64,000 nt of DNA, taken from assembly GCF_030463535.1 (NCBI RefSeq), contig NC_132893.1, forward strand, positions 30,140,782-30,204,781. Reading direction: 5' to 3'. This DNA is from Salminus brasiliensis. Its lineage: Eukaryota > Chordata > Actinopteri > Characiformes > Bryconidae. The notes beneath the pieces are model-generated. The model saw only the letters and a program-made list of their open reading frames with translations. It was not told the DNA's origin and did no database searches. A program made the translations under genes and the position numbers. Numbering within the stretch: the first letter of the stretch is position 1; every line of letters starts with the position of its first letter. Of the stretch, positions 37,322 to 46,645 are shown piece after piece.

Positions 37322-40300
37322 AATTAAAACTAGGAACTAACAAAAAAAGCTGTAGCAGTTGCACAATACATGGATAATAAATGCAGTACAGTATGTGTAT
37401 TGTTTTTTGGCAGTTACTTCCAGCTGATCAGTGTTAATATAACAAGACGAGCAGACTGCTTCCCATTGGTCAGAGCAAACTGCTGCACATTATACTAATG
37501 GAACGCACCTTGGAGCACAATTCGTGCATGACGTGGCCGAACTCGTGGAAGAAGGTCTCCACTTCATGGTGCTGAAGTAGAGAGGGCCAGTTGCGTGTTG
37601 GTTTGGTAAAGTTGGCCACCATGGCCGCCACTGGGACCCTACGTGACCCATCAGGCCCAAGACAGCCTGGCTGGAGTCCAAAGCACGCAGCATGGCCATA
37701 TTTTCCTTCCCTGAAAATGAAATAAAGAGTGTAGGTGAATCTAGCTACTTTAATGGGTTGCCCAGGCTGCTACACCAGGGCTATAAAACAACCATAATAC
37801 CTCCATAATTCCAACATTTTTCCATACTGATTATGTAATTTTTTATTATTAAATAAAAAAACTCGGTGACAAAAGTTGAATACTGTGTCTCCTTTGGTCT
37901 CAAGTTTCATGCGGATGCAAAAATAACGTTACTAAATTATTAATCATATTTGTAATGTAGCTTATACAGTGATCAGCCATAACATTAACACCTAATATTG
38001 AGTAGGTGTTGCCACAACAGATCTGACCATTTGAGTGAAAGACTCCACAAGACCTCTGAAGGCATTCTGTTGTATCTAGGTTGTCCTTTCTTGGAGCACC
38101 TTTGGTAGGTACTGACCACTGCATACCGGGAACACCTCACAAGACCTGTCTGATGCTTTAGAGATGTTCTGACCCAGTCGTCTAGCTGTCAGTTTGGTTC
38201 TTGTCAAAGTGACAAAGTGAAAGTTCTTATGCTTATTCATTTTTCCTGCTTTTAACAGCTTCATCACCTTAAAGAACTGACTTCAGTTCACTTGCTGCCT
38301 AATATGTAGATCCCACCCCTTGACAGATGCCGCTGTACATGGAAATATGTACAGATGCACAGTGCTGTTCACTTCACTGGTACTAATGTTATGGCAAATC
38401 AGTGTATATAAAACTCATAACGAAATGGACTGTTTTTTAAATGCACAACAATTTTTGAATATAAGAGAAAATCATTTAGTCATGATGAACTAATTAACGA
38501 ATAATTAATTAGGGTCAATAATTGTAATAATTTGATGACTCTACAAATAAAATGTACTGATTTCTGGTCATATTGTTTACCTCTACCCGTCAAAAACCTT
38601 CATAATTCCACCAATCCTCTACCTGGGATGTAAGTCCAGATAAAACTGTCCTATTTCCTCCCCCGTTGTTGAGTCGTGGGCAGTGTAGAGCTTTACACTC
38701 TCGTGCCACACATGTGGATTCTGGACCTGCCTAAAGCGGAGCCCAAGCAGGTCCTGGTAGATTCCCAGCAGACCCTGTGTCACCACCTCCAACGGGAAGT
38801 ACTCCAGGAGCTTGTCCTTATTCACTGCAAACTTCACCTGCTCCACCTGGTTCATGTAATATGGCATGTCCCACGCATGCAGCTGGCCATCGAAGTCCAG
38901 CCCTCGCCTGTGACACTCGGCCTGTTTGAGGGACAGCAGGTACTGCCTCTCCTTAACACCCACTGGCTTCAGCTTCTCATGGAACTCATCTGTCAGACAC
39001 AAAGATAAATGCCTGGGACATTTAGGGCGCTTTAGGGTGCTGTGTAGTTTTGTGTTAGCCGTTTACTCTATAACATACACTATATGTCCAAATGTTTGTG
39101 GACACCCATTCTAATAAATGCATTTAGCTAATTTAAGCTCCATCCACTGCTCAGACAGACAGCTTGTCTAGTGTCTGTAGAGAAGGACTGACCATCGAAT
39201 AGAACTATCTAGAGCAGACCGATATGAACCCATTGACACCGTGCCTAATGATACGCGTGGGCTAGAGGGGTATAGGCACCCCAGCATTGAGCTGTGGGGC
39301 AGTGGAATTGTGTTCTTTGGAACGATGGGGATGAGGTGGGGTGGTGATCATCCAACATCCTGACCTAATTAACACTCTTGTTGGCAAATGCAATCAAATC
39401 CTCACAGCAATTTACCAAAGTCTAGTAGAAAGCCCTCCCTGGACAGTAGAGACAGTTACTCCAACACAAGATAATACTACCCTTGATCTAATTTTGAAAG
39501 AAAATGAATGAGCAGGTGTCCCAATACTTTTGTCCACATATGTATGTATGTTATCTAAAAAGAAAAAACTTTAGCTGCATCTGTTCTTTGGGAATCTGGG
39601 AATGGGGAATTTCGGGAACTGATCCCAGGCAGTGTGTACAAAAGGGTTGATAGATAATAGATGGACAAGAACATCACCTAGGAACCGAGCCACGTTCTTG
39701 GTGTTCTTGGCCATGTTCATCTCCAGCACATAGTTAGCATGGTTTGTAAAGCCAAGAAGCTTAGCCACCTTTGCCCGCAGCTCAATCAGCTGTTCGAGTA
39801 TTCCTGTGTTCACCTGCAAACCAAAGAAAGGACAGCTTTTGTTGCATCTTCTATACCAAACGTTCCCCAGCATCACTTACTGCACAGTTAACTGGAGAAG
39901 GACCTGGTTGTCAGTTGTTTGCGATGTTTGTGAAGTCTTTTGAAACTTCACAGGCTCTTCAAATCCCAGTATAGACATACCATTCGGGTTTCATGATGAA
40001 TGGACAATGTCAAGTCTATCAAGTACCTGCTGAAAGCTGACTGGCTGATGATGTCCAGATTTTCCCCATTATAATCCCTATCAAAGATGCATTGTGTAAA
40101 GTTTTAGCTTGCTTTGACTTATGGATGCTGACAAAACACTAAGTAGAATATAGAGCGCCCCCTACTGACACAAACGCAGCAAACTGAACAGGCTACCTCA
40201 AAATCTTTTCGGACATCTGCTTGTCAAGTTTAGAAGCCATGGGGCACCGGGTGGTCCAGCTGACTAAGGCTCTGTCACTGTAATCAGAGGGTCGCTGGTT

Positions 40301-43300
40301 CAAATCCCGATCACACTGCTAGCCATTGGCAGCCGGGGGCCCCGGGACAGTGCAACTGGCCTTGCTCTCTCTGAGGGTCCCCCACGTCACACTAGTGCAC
40401 TGCTCGGCTAGCACACATCACTGGCGTCTGCTAGCCGGTGCATCAGAGCTTCCCTTCAGGCGTGTTGGTTGCCTGGTGACGTCGCATCGGCGACAGTTTG
40501 AAAAGAGGTGTGGCTGGCTGCGCACGTGTCGGAGGGGGTTTGTTGGTCTTGCCCTCATTAGTGTTGGGGCGTTGCATGTGATGGGGGGGGGGGGGGGTGT
40601 ACAGGTTGGGTAATTGGTGATCTAAATTGGTGAGAAAATGGCTAAAAATCTGAAATCTGAAAAATGCTGGTTCGTTGCAGTATGCTACAGAAGAACCATA
40701 GATGCCATAGAATAACCTATATTTGGCTCTATAATAAGTGTGAAGAACCTTTGGATATACCTTACCAACTCACTCATCATCTCCTTTATAAAAGAGGTTC
40801 GTTATGTAACCGAAAGTAGTTGTTCTATGGCATCGCTCAAAGAACCCTTTATAGCACCTGTAATGTTTGGTCATGAGCAAACAGATGACTACCATATGTA
40901 CCAAGAAAACACATGCAGCTTCATCCGCACCACATACCTCCTTACATCTGCTGTGAAAGGCCATCTCCATCTTTCTTCTGGTCTCTGGAACATGACATCT
41001 CTTCATCAGAGGGAAATAGTGGGGGTATGCCAGGGTAACCTTGTAGTACTCGTTCTCTGTCCTCTCCAGACCATTTATATAGCTCTCTGCAAGACCATCT
41101 TCAGGGCAAATGAGGAAGAAGTACAGATGATACTTTTTGATAGCATGTGCTGTATTTACTGAAAGGACTCTATAAAGCTCTATAAGGACTCTTACCTAAC
41201 TCCTCTGGAGAGAATATCAGAACAGTATTTTCTTCATTAATGTTTTGGTTGAAATCAATGGAAAGGTCACTAATTCGCTTGGATAGTTCTTTGATCTCCT
41301 GCAAGATGATAAAACAATTAATACAACAATGAATGCAATAAATAATCATCAAAAGCTACTAAAGCACACACAGCTTGTCTAGTCCCTGCAGAGAAGCACT
41401 GCCAATAGAACCCTGGAGCAGATATACATGCCAGGCATGGGCTAAAGGGGTATGAAGGCCCCCAGCATTGAGCTGTGGAGCAGTGAAAGAACTGTGTTTT
41501 CTGGAATGATGGTTGGTGCACCATCCAACACTTTTGGGATGAGTTGGGGAGTTGGCCATCCTAACACTGTTGTCACTGGATGCAGTGAAATCCTCTCAGC
41601 AGTGCTCCAAAATCTAGTAGAAACCCTCCCTGGACAGTAGAGACAGTTACGCCAACAAAGGTTCCAACAATGCCCTTGATTTGGACAGAAGTATTGGGAC
41701 ATGAGCAGCTGTCCCAATACTTCTGTCCATATAGTGAATATTCAAAGGTGCAGCCGTGGCCTAAAGGTGGCTTGGGGCTGGAGGGTTATGGGTTTCCCAC
41801 CCATGGATGGCTGTGGCATTACCGGGTATCGATGTGAAGTTGATAGAGCCAACACTTAGCTTTAGGGCTTCTGAGTGGAGCAGCTGTCTATGTTCACACT
41901 TAACATAAGTGTGAACATAAGTGTCTTGATATATACTTTTAATAGAGCTGCTGTCTGCCTCCATACATTAGTGGATTAGTGGAGCTAAGCAGGTAATAAC
42001 GGAGGGCAATATTTTAGCAATTTTAAAATATTATTGTAATATATCAATAACATGGGAATCATAATGTTAGCAGTTAAAATAAGAGAACTCACTTCTTGTA
42101 CTTGAGCAGACAGATGCAGGCCGTTCCGTCTCCCCAGCTTGATCAATCTCTCCATTAATCTTTTCGACTCCGGCATCAAACCCTTGGGTTGTCTTTCCTA
42201 GGAAAACAAAGGGTGAATTTACTGCTTTAGGCTGTTCTTATGACAAACTGTGCACCCAAACTGTTAGCCTAACACTGTACACCCATGTCCTCTTCGGAGA
42301 ATAGAGCTTAGTTTTTGTCAGCAGGCCAACTATGTACCCCGAGCTGGAGTTACTGAGGTCAGATGTTTCTCTGAGAGTGGAAACATTTCCAACCCTTACA
42401 AACCCCAGTGACATTTGTTGGACTGTTTATGAGAACTCAATTAAAAGGGCAGTAAATACCCACGAGACAGCGCGGTCTCATATCAAAGCAGAGGGGGGAG
42501 CAGAAGGCATCTCATAATCCACACGCACACCATACTTTGTTCATATAGCAGAGCATGACATTGTGTGTTACAGAGCTTTTGCCAAGGTTAAGGGGTTCTG
42601 TTGGATATTATATCTTATAAACTGCTAAAATCAATGACTGTGGAAAACCTGGACGCCGTGGCTCCACTTCCCTTCTGTTCTTCAGAAATCAATGTCAAAT
42701 TTGCAACCAGAGTCTGTGCACTACACACCAAGATGTTTGCAGCAGATACTTTATGTCCTGCAAGTTGTGCATTAATGAGCATCATATGTCTATGGCCCAG
42801 TCACTGGCTCACCAGTTATTCTTCCTTGGAGCATTTGTGGTATGTACTGACCACTGATCGTCAGGTCGTCTAGCCATCACAGTCTGATCTTTGTCAAAGT
42901 GTCTTAGATTTCTACACTGGCCCATTTTTCCTGTTCACTTGCTGCCTAATATGCAAATCCAACCCCTTGACAGCTGCCATTAGAACCAGATAACCAAAGT
43001 TATTTACTTCACCTGTCAGTGGTTTTAATGTTATGGCTGATCAGTGTACACTGGTTAAATTGCAAATCTTTCAAAGGTGAAACTCATAACTATGCCCAGA
43101 AACAGAGCTTTGCTACCCACTTTCTAAAACCCCATAAGGGCTGTATAGAATATAGGTAATCTGGCTTTACCTGTGGGGTTATGAGACTCTGGAACACATC
43201 TGCCCTCTTACTCATTCCCATGTTAAACGCAAGCGTACCCCAGTGACACAGTTGGATCGTCATAACAAGGCAATTAACAGGGCAGTAAATACCCTGGACA

Positions 43301-46300
43301 GACAGCACATCTTACTCTACCTGCAGGGCTACAAGCCTCTGGAACACGTCTGCTCTCATGCTCATCTCCACATCGAACTCAGACAGGCGCTTGTCAGCCT
43401 CAGTGCTTGCAGATCGCACCTCTTTGCAGGGGGACACGTACTGAGGGAAATCCAGCACATGCCGCGAACCTGCAGACACAGCATTCACAATAACAATCAA
43501 AAAAGAGAGAGTAATACTGGGTGCAAAACCCAATAAAAATGATACCATTCAAAGCGTAATAATTCCAATAAAATCATACCATTAGCATCTTTTTTAAAAA
43601 GGCCCACTGCTACATAGCTCATGGCAGGACAACGGGACTTTATATTTATTGGGGATCATTGTTTGGTAGTATAAAGAAGTATGAGCTGCTAAATAAAAAG
43701 GTTTAGAATTAGCAAATATCTGCAGTGAAATTGATTTATTGTGTATTTGCGCATTTTAAACATTTTCAGAACATCTGAACAATATTAAAATCAATTAAGC
43801 GAGCCATTACACCATCCCATTCCTACCAAATGGTACTGCTGAATAGGGTTGGGTAGTATCCACCTTTTTCATACCGTCTCAGTCTATACTGTGGGATACA
43901 GTGTTACCAATGTCCTTATAGGCAAGTCTTTATAGGCCATCTTTGCAACACCTCTGGGCAGTTATTTCCAGTTATATGGAACCAAGCTTCTATCTCTCTG
44001 AATGGGGAGAGACCAAAATACTCATCTCAAATCATATTTGAAATCACTGATTAAAATCTGATGAATAGTTTGTTGCTTTTGGTTCAAAAAAATGATTTTT
44101 CAGGACGTTCTGGCTACTACGTCTGCTGAGATCTCCACATGAAGGGGGGGGTTCCTTTACTCGCAGCATTGCCAGCAAGCTGATTGACCCATTTTGTGGA
44201 AAGGTGGCACCTTATCTATGAACAGACGCCATGTTGAGTGTTGGTACTGCAGGGTCCAGGAGTAGCGTAAGTAGCGCTGGTGGTCCTGCGTTTACATGGC
44301 TTCTGCACCATCTCCCCCTGCATTATATTAACACTGATAATCAATCAAATCGGGTCACAGACTAACTGAACACACTGCCCACTATCAAATTAACCATTCA
44401 ATAAATGTTAAACTGCCAGTCTGACAATTATATCACTTTTCCCTTTTCGATACCGATATCACTTTTTCCTTTTAGATAATGATATCACCTTTTCCTTTCC
44501 AATACCGATATCACTTTTTCCTTTCCAATACCGATATCACTTTTTCCTTTCCGATACCGATATCACCTTTTCCTTTTTCGATACAGATATTATTTTTTCC
44601 TTTCAGATACCGCTATCACTTTTTCGATACCGGTATCACCTTTTCCTTTCCGATACCGATATCACCTTTTCGATACCGATATCACTTTTTCCTTTTTCGA
44701 TACCGATATTATTTTTTCCTTTCAGATACCGATATCACTTTTTCGATACCGATATCACTTTTTCCTTTTTCGATACCGATATCACTTTTTCCTTTTTCGA
44801 TACAGATATTATTTTTTCCTTTCAGATACCGCTATCACTTTTTTGATACCGGTATCACCTTTTCCTTTCCGATACCGATATCACCTTTTAGATACCGATA
44901 TCACTTTTTCCTATTTCGATACCGATATTATTTTTTCCTTTCAGATACCGATATCACTTTTTCCTTTTAGATACTGATATATCCCCTTTTCCTTTCCAAT
45001 ACCGATATCGCTTTTTCCTTTTCGATACCGATATCACCTTTTTGATACCGATATCACCTTTTTGATACCGATATTACTTTTTCCTTTTCGATACCGATAT
45101 CACTTTTTCCTTTCAGATAATGATATCACTTTTTCATTTTCGATACCAAGTACCAATAACAATACCGTGACTATAATACTCGATAGATGGCTATAAATCC
45201 TGATATTTATAGTGTTCCACTTTTTATATGTTGTACTTTTTTATATCTGTTTCCAAATAAGATATAATAATCTTGAAAGAACAGCATATACTGGTTGAGT
45301 AATTGCACATTTAAAAAAAATTTAATTGCCACAAGTAGAGAAGCATAATCTTGCTAAGCTCGACCAAACAGCTTTTAACTGGTGTTTAAAATTCATATTT
45401 CAGAGCAGTGAAAAAAAAACAGTTTAGAAACAAAAAGTGCAGCAGGTTAGGCACATCTTACAGACTGGTTCATCCAAGTCTAACTCAGCAAGTTTTTCTC
45501 CGCCTGTTTTCAGAGCGTGACATCACCAATCAGTGTCAACCAGATCTTAGAGTCAAAACTATCCATTTTATAAATAAATAATGTATAAATAATAAATGAT
45601 ATAAACAACAAAATAAAAAGTAAATAATAACTGCAGTGATAATAAGCTCATCACTGCAGTAGACATCACATATCACAGCAGTATTGTGGGAATACGATTA
45701 TTATCACAGCCCTACTGCTGACACAATCGTCCCCTTAGTGGCCCTTCATGGTCCGAGACACTTTGTTTGTCAAACAGACCGGAGAGCTTCCAAACTGTGA
45801 GGAAACATTCGCTGAATTTTAAACTAAAAGTGTAAGTCATTTAAACCCAGTAAAGTGAAGCTTGTTAGAATTGTAATACTACATTTTCACCAGTGTAAAG
45901 AGTAATCATGTCCCTCTGGTGTTGCTCATGTAAGGTAACTAAGCCCCACTGTAGCTGAGTATTACTGTAGGTGTTCAAATGAATCCAGGTGTTCATGTAA
46001 TCCAACAAACGTACAAAATAAGGTCAAAATAAGCTCGCTGGTACATTACGTTTTCAGAATATTCGCAGGGTGCATCACTATCACAACATGTAGCAATGCA
46101 ATTGCAATAATAGTCTAGTTTGGCCAAATTGTGCAGCCCTACCATACAGTGATTGTCAATGCATCGACTCACCGGCGTAATCCAGTTTAGCATCTGCCAG
46201 GACTTGCAGTGTGTTGTCAACACACACTGTCCCAATGTCCACAGACCCAACAGAGTCGTAGGCTTGCTTTATCCGCTGGATAAGCCTCTCCGTCCTGTGT

Positions 46301-46429
46301 TTGATCTGCTCTGGGCTCAGATCCCATCTCAGGTCGCTCCTGTTGTCAGCAGAGTTCGAACAGTTCCTGGATGAAACGTCCAGTCCGTTCAAAAGGGTCA
46401 TCCTGAGCCTCGGGGTGCAGCGGAAAACT
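34408..46429 (-). CDS. nln: Neurolysin-like M3 zinc metallopeptidase, whole coding span (12 exons)
   Basis: Peptidase family M3 (neurolysin/thimet oligopeptidase) cleaves short peptides such as neurotensin and bradykinin in cytosol, mitochondria and outside cells. Twelve exons read on the minus strand join in phase with GT..AG junctions at every step. From the ATG at 46399-46401 they give 685 residues, close to human THOP1 (689) and NLN (704). The zinc motif HEFGH lies at residues 472-476 and the third zinc ligand Glu, in DFVE, at about 501. The C-terminal substrate region [15 protein letters not shown] is intact. The frame is still open upstream of that ATG to the acceptor, so a targeting exon further 5' is likely, as in human NLN. 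Some stretches resemble THOP1 ([24 protein letters not shown]), others NLN ([24 protein letters not shown]). The neighbours sgtb and trappc13 favour nln. No frameshift or stop is seen. Confidence 0.93.
35010..35400. mobile_element. Inverted-repeat element with TTTCCATGGAAA motifs, in an nln intron
   Basis: GGAAAATTTTCCATGGAAAT near 35.02 kb and AAAATTTCCATGGAAAGTTG near 35.33 kb are opposed, with further TTTCCATGGAAAG copies. This looks like a degenerate palindromic DNA element. Confidence 0.5.
35500..35636 (-). CDS. nln: nln coding exon 11
   Basis: The exon encodes [20 protein letters not shown] and [17 protein letters not shown], the conserved C-terminal block whose Tyr residues contact substrate in M3 enzymes, then KEGIMNSK. 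The acceptor is tttaaacag and the donor gtgtcc. It ends in phase 0. Confidence 0.93.
36210..36230. repeat. AT microsatellite in an nln intron
   Basis: Short run of alternating AT. Confidence 0.85.
36471..36599 (-). CDS. nln: nln coding exon 10
   Basis: The exon encodes [19 protein letters not shown] and [12 protein letters not shown]. It contains stop codons in other frames, so it is easily missed by simple open-frame scanning. The acceptor is ctcgacag and the donor gtaata. It enters in phase 1 and ends in phase 1. Confidence 0.93.
36978..37164 (-). CDS. nln: nln coding exon 9, third zinc ligand
   Basis: The exon encodes [19 protein letters not shown] and [20 protein letters not shown]. The Glu of DFVE is the third zinc ligand in neurolysin. 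[11 protein letters not shown] matches NLN rather than the THOP1 form ERDFVEAPSQ. The acceptor is tacccag and the donor gtcagc. It ends in phase 1. Confidence 0.95.
37247..37279 (+). mobile_element. DNA transposon family 1, solo right end
   Basis: AGCAGGTGTCCCAATACTTT and then TGTCC remain of a family 1 right end, abutting an AT microsatellite at 37291-37319. Confidence 0.7.
37291..37319. repeat. AT microsatellite in an nln intron
   Basis: About fourteen AT units next to a solo transposon end. Confidence 0.9.
37509..37710 (-). CDS. nln: nln coding exon 8, catalytic HEFGH exon
   Basis: The exon encodes [28 protein letters not shown] and then the zinc-binding and catalytic HEFGH at 37533-37547. 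The two His residues bind zinc and Glu is the general base in this family. The acceptor is cattttcag and the donor gtgcgt. It ends in phase 0. Confidence 0.95.
37968..38405 (+). mobile_element. DNA transposon family 2, copy with both ends
   Basis: The left end ACAGTGATCAGCCATAACAT and the right end ATGTTATGGCAAATCAGTGT form terminal inverted repeats. The body is shared with the 9.0 kb and 42.75 kb copies. It sits in an nln intron. Confidence 0.8.
38623..38989 (-). CDS. nln: nln coding exon 7 (largest)
   Basis: This 367-bp exon encodes [46 protein letters not shown] and [10 protein letters not shown], the region that leads into the catalytic half. The acceptor is gtctgacag and the donor gtagag. 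It ends in phase 2. Confidence 0.95.
39073..39545 (+). mobile_element. DNA transposon family 1, nearly full copy
   Basis: The left end ACACTATATGTCCAAATGTT and the right end CCCAATACTTTTGTCCACAT form terminal inverted repeats. This is one of the most complete copies and serves as a family reference. It sits in an nln intron. Confidence 0.85.
39678..39813 (-). CDS. nln: nln coding exon 6
   Basis: The exon encodes [20 protein letters not shown] and [14 protein letters not shown], the conserved YVLEMNMAK block. The acceptor is ggtttgcag and the donor gtgatg. It ends in phase 1. Confidence 0.92.
40237..40640 (+). mobile_element. tRNA-derived SINE copy in an nln intron
   Basis: The tRNA-like head has the B-box variant GGTTCAAATCC at 40297-40307, the body CATTGGCAGCCGGGGGCCCC and a tail with a G15-like run near 40583-40597 and AATTGGTGAGAAAATGG. 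Confidence 0.75.
40662..40860. mobile_element. Foldback element (AAGAACC type) in an nln intron
   Basis: Opposed blocks of AGAAGAACCATAGATGCCAT and ATGGCATCGCTCAAAGAACC resemble the element at 24.88 kb. Confidence 0.55.
40938..41098 (-). CDS. nln: nln coding exon 5
   Basis: The exon encodes [19 protein letters not shown] and [11 protein letters not shown]. The acceptor is gccctgaag and the donor gtatgt. The incoming phase 1 base completes an Asp codon, and the exon ends in phase 0. Because of the split frame, this exon is longer than a simple start-to-stop reading suggests. Confidence 0.9.
41196..41298 (-). CDS. nln: nln coding exon 4
   Basis: The exon encodes [19 protein letters not shown] and FSPEELG, matching the SDLSIDFN helix of the family. 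The acceptor is atcttgcag and the donor gtaaga. It ends in phase 1. Confidence 0.92.
41368..41735 (+). mobile_element. DNA transposon family 1, left-truncated copy
   Basis: It runs from ACACACAGCTTGTCTAGTCC to TTCTGTCCATATAGTGAATA and lacks the left terminal repeat. It sits in an nln intron. Confidence 0.8.
42093..42197 (-). CDS. nln: nln coding exon 3
   Basis: This 105-bp exon encodes 35 residues including [20 protein letters not shown], nearly the THOP1 wording of this segment. The acceptor is ttttcctag and the donor gtgagt. Both ends are in phase 0. Confidence 0.92.
42743..43047 (+). mobile_element. DNA transposon family 2, right half
   Basis: The right end TTAATGTTATGGCTGATCAG and the body are shared with the 38.0 kb copy; the left end is missing. 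Confidence 0.7.
43169..43226 (-). pseudogene. Decayed partial copy of an nln exon with its splice donor
   Basis: On the minus strand it reads [15 protein letters not shown] followed by GTAAAG, against [15 protein letters not shown] followed by GTAGAG in the true exon at 43321-43469. By eye about three quarters of the bases match over 55-60 positions. The 5' part of the exon and any acceptor are absent. Confidence 0.7.
43321..43469 (-). CDS. nln: nln coding exon 2
   Basis: The exon encodes [18 protein letters not shown] and [16 protein letters not shown], a strongly conserved N-terminal helical stretch of M3 peptidases. The acceptor tctgcag precedes 43469 and the donor gtagag follows 43321. 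It enters in phase 1 and ends in phase 0. A decayed partial copy of its 3' end lies about 100-150 bp further downstream in the gene. Confidence 0.93.
44433..45150. repeat. Minisatellite with GATACCGATATC core, in an nln intron
   Basis: Irregular tandem copies of a 15-28 bp unit close to TTTTTCCTTTCGATACCGAT plus ATCAC. Copies vary by loss of the TTTCCTTT spacer. The 163-codon open frame across it (repeated [14 protein letters not shown]) is a composition artefact. Confidence 0.95.
46173..46429 (-). CDS. nln: nln coding exon 1 recognised (N-terminal region)
   Basis: The exon encodes LRMTL followed by [18 protein letters not shown], matching the start of mature neurolysin. The acceptor is ccaaag just right of 46429 (a start at 46427 is also possible) and the donor is GTGAGT after 46173, leaving phase 1. 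An ATG at 46399-46401 could start a cytosolic form. The codons before it are open, so this exon may continue an upstream exon that carries a mitochondrial presequence. Confidence 0.88.
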
Positions 46430-46441
46430 CTTTGGAAGTGG

Positions 46442-46608
46442 AGGAAAAAAACAGAAACAAGTGCAGGTAATGTCAAAATGTTCTTCTTCTAATGAGGTCA
46501 TCAAAACCACAGACGTCTGAGTTTATTAGTCTAACAATCCAAGTCCACCTTGACCCTGAGACTGTCTGAACGCATTCAAACACCATTACACTGCAACTGA
46601 TTACAGCT

Positions 46609-46645
<37 letters not shown>

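Noticed and set aside
41760..41990. Minus-strand frame near a tRNA-like CCGTGGCCTAAAGGTGGCTT sequence at 41748
   Set aside because: It cannot be folded into a full tRNA with consistent stems. It is more likely a degraded SINE head or other repeat.
44479..44970. 163-codon open frame with repeated FPIPISPF
   Set aside because: It lies entirely in a tandem minisatellite. The repeat unit keeps the frame open by composition and nothing resembles a protein domain.
34408..46429. Naming the peptidase thop1 and the neighbour sgta
   Set aside because: The neighbour's C-terminus ([22 protein letters not shown]) is SGTB-type and trappc13 lies next to it. This is the SGTB/NLN paralogue region, not SGTA/THOP1.
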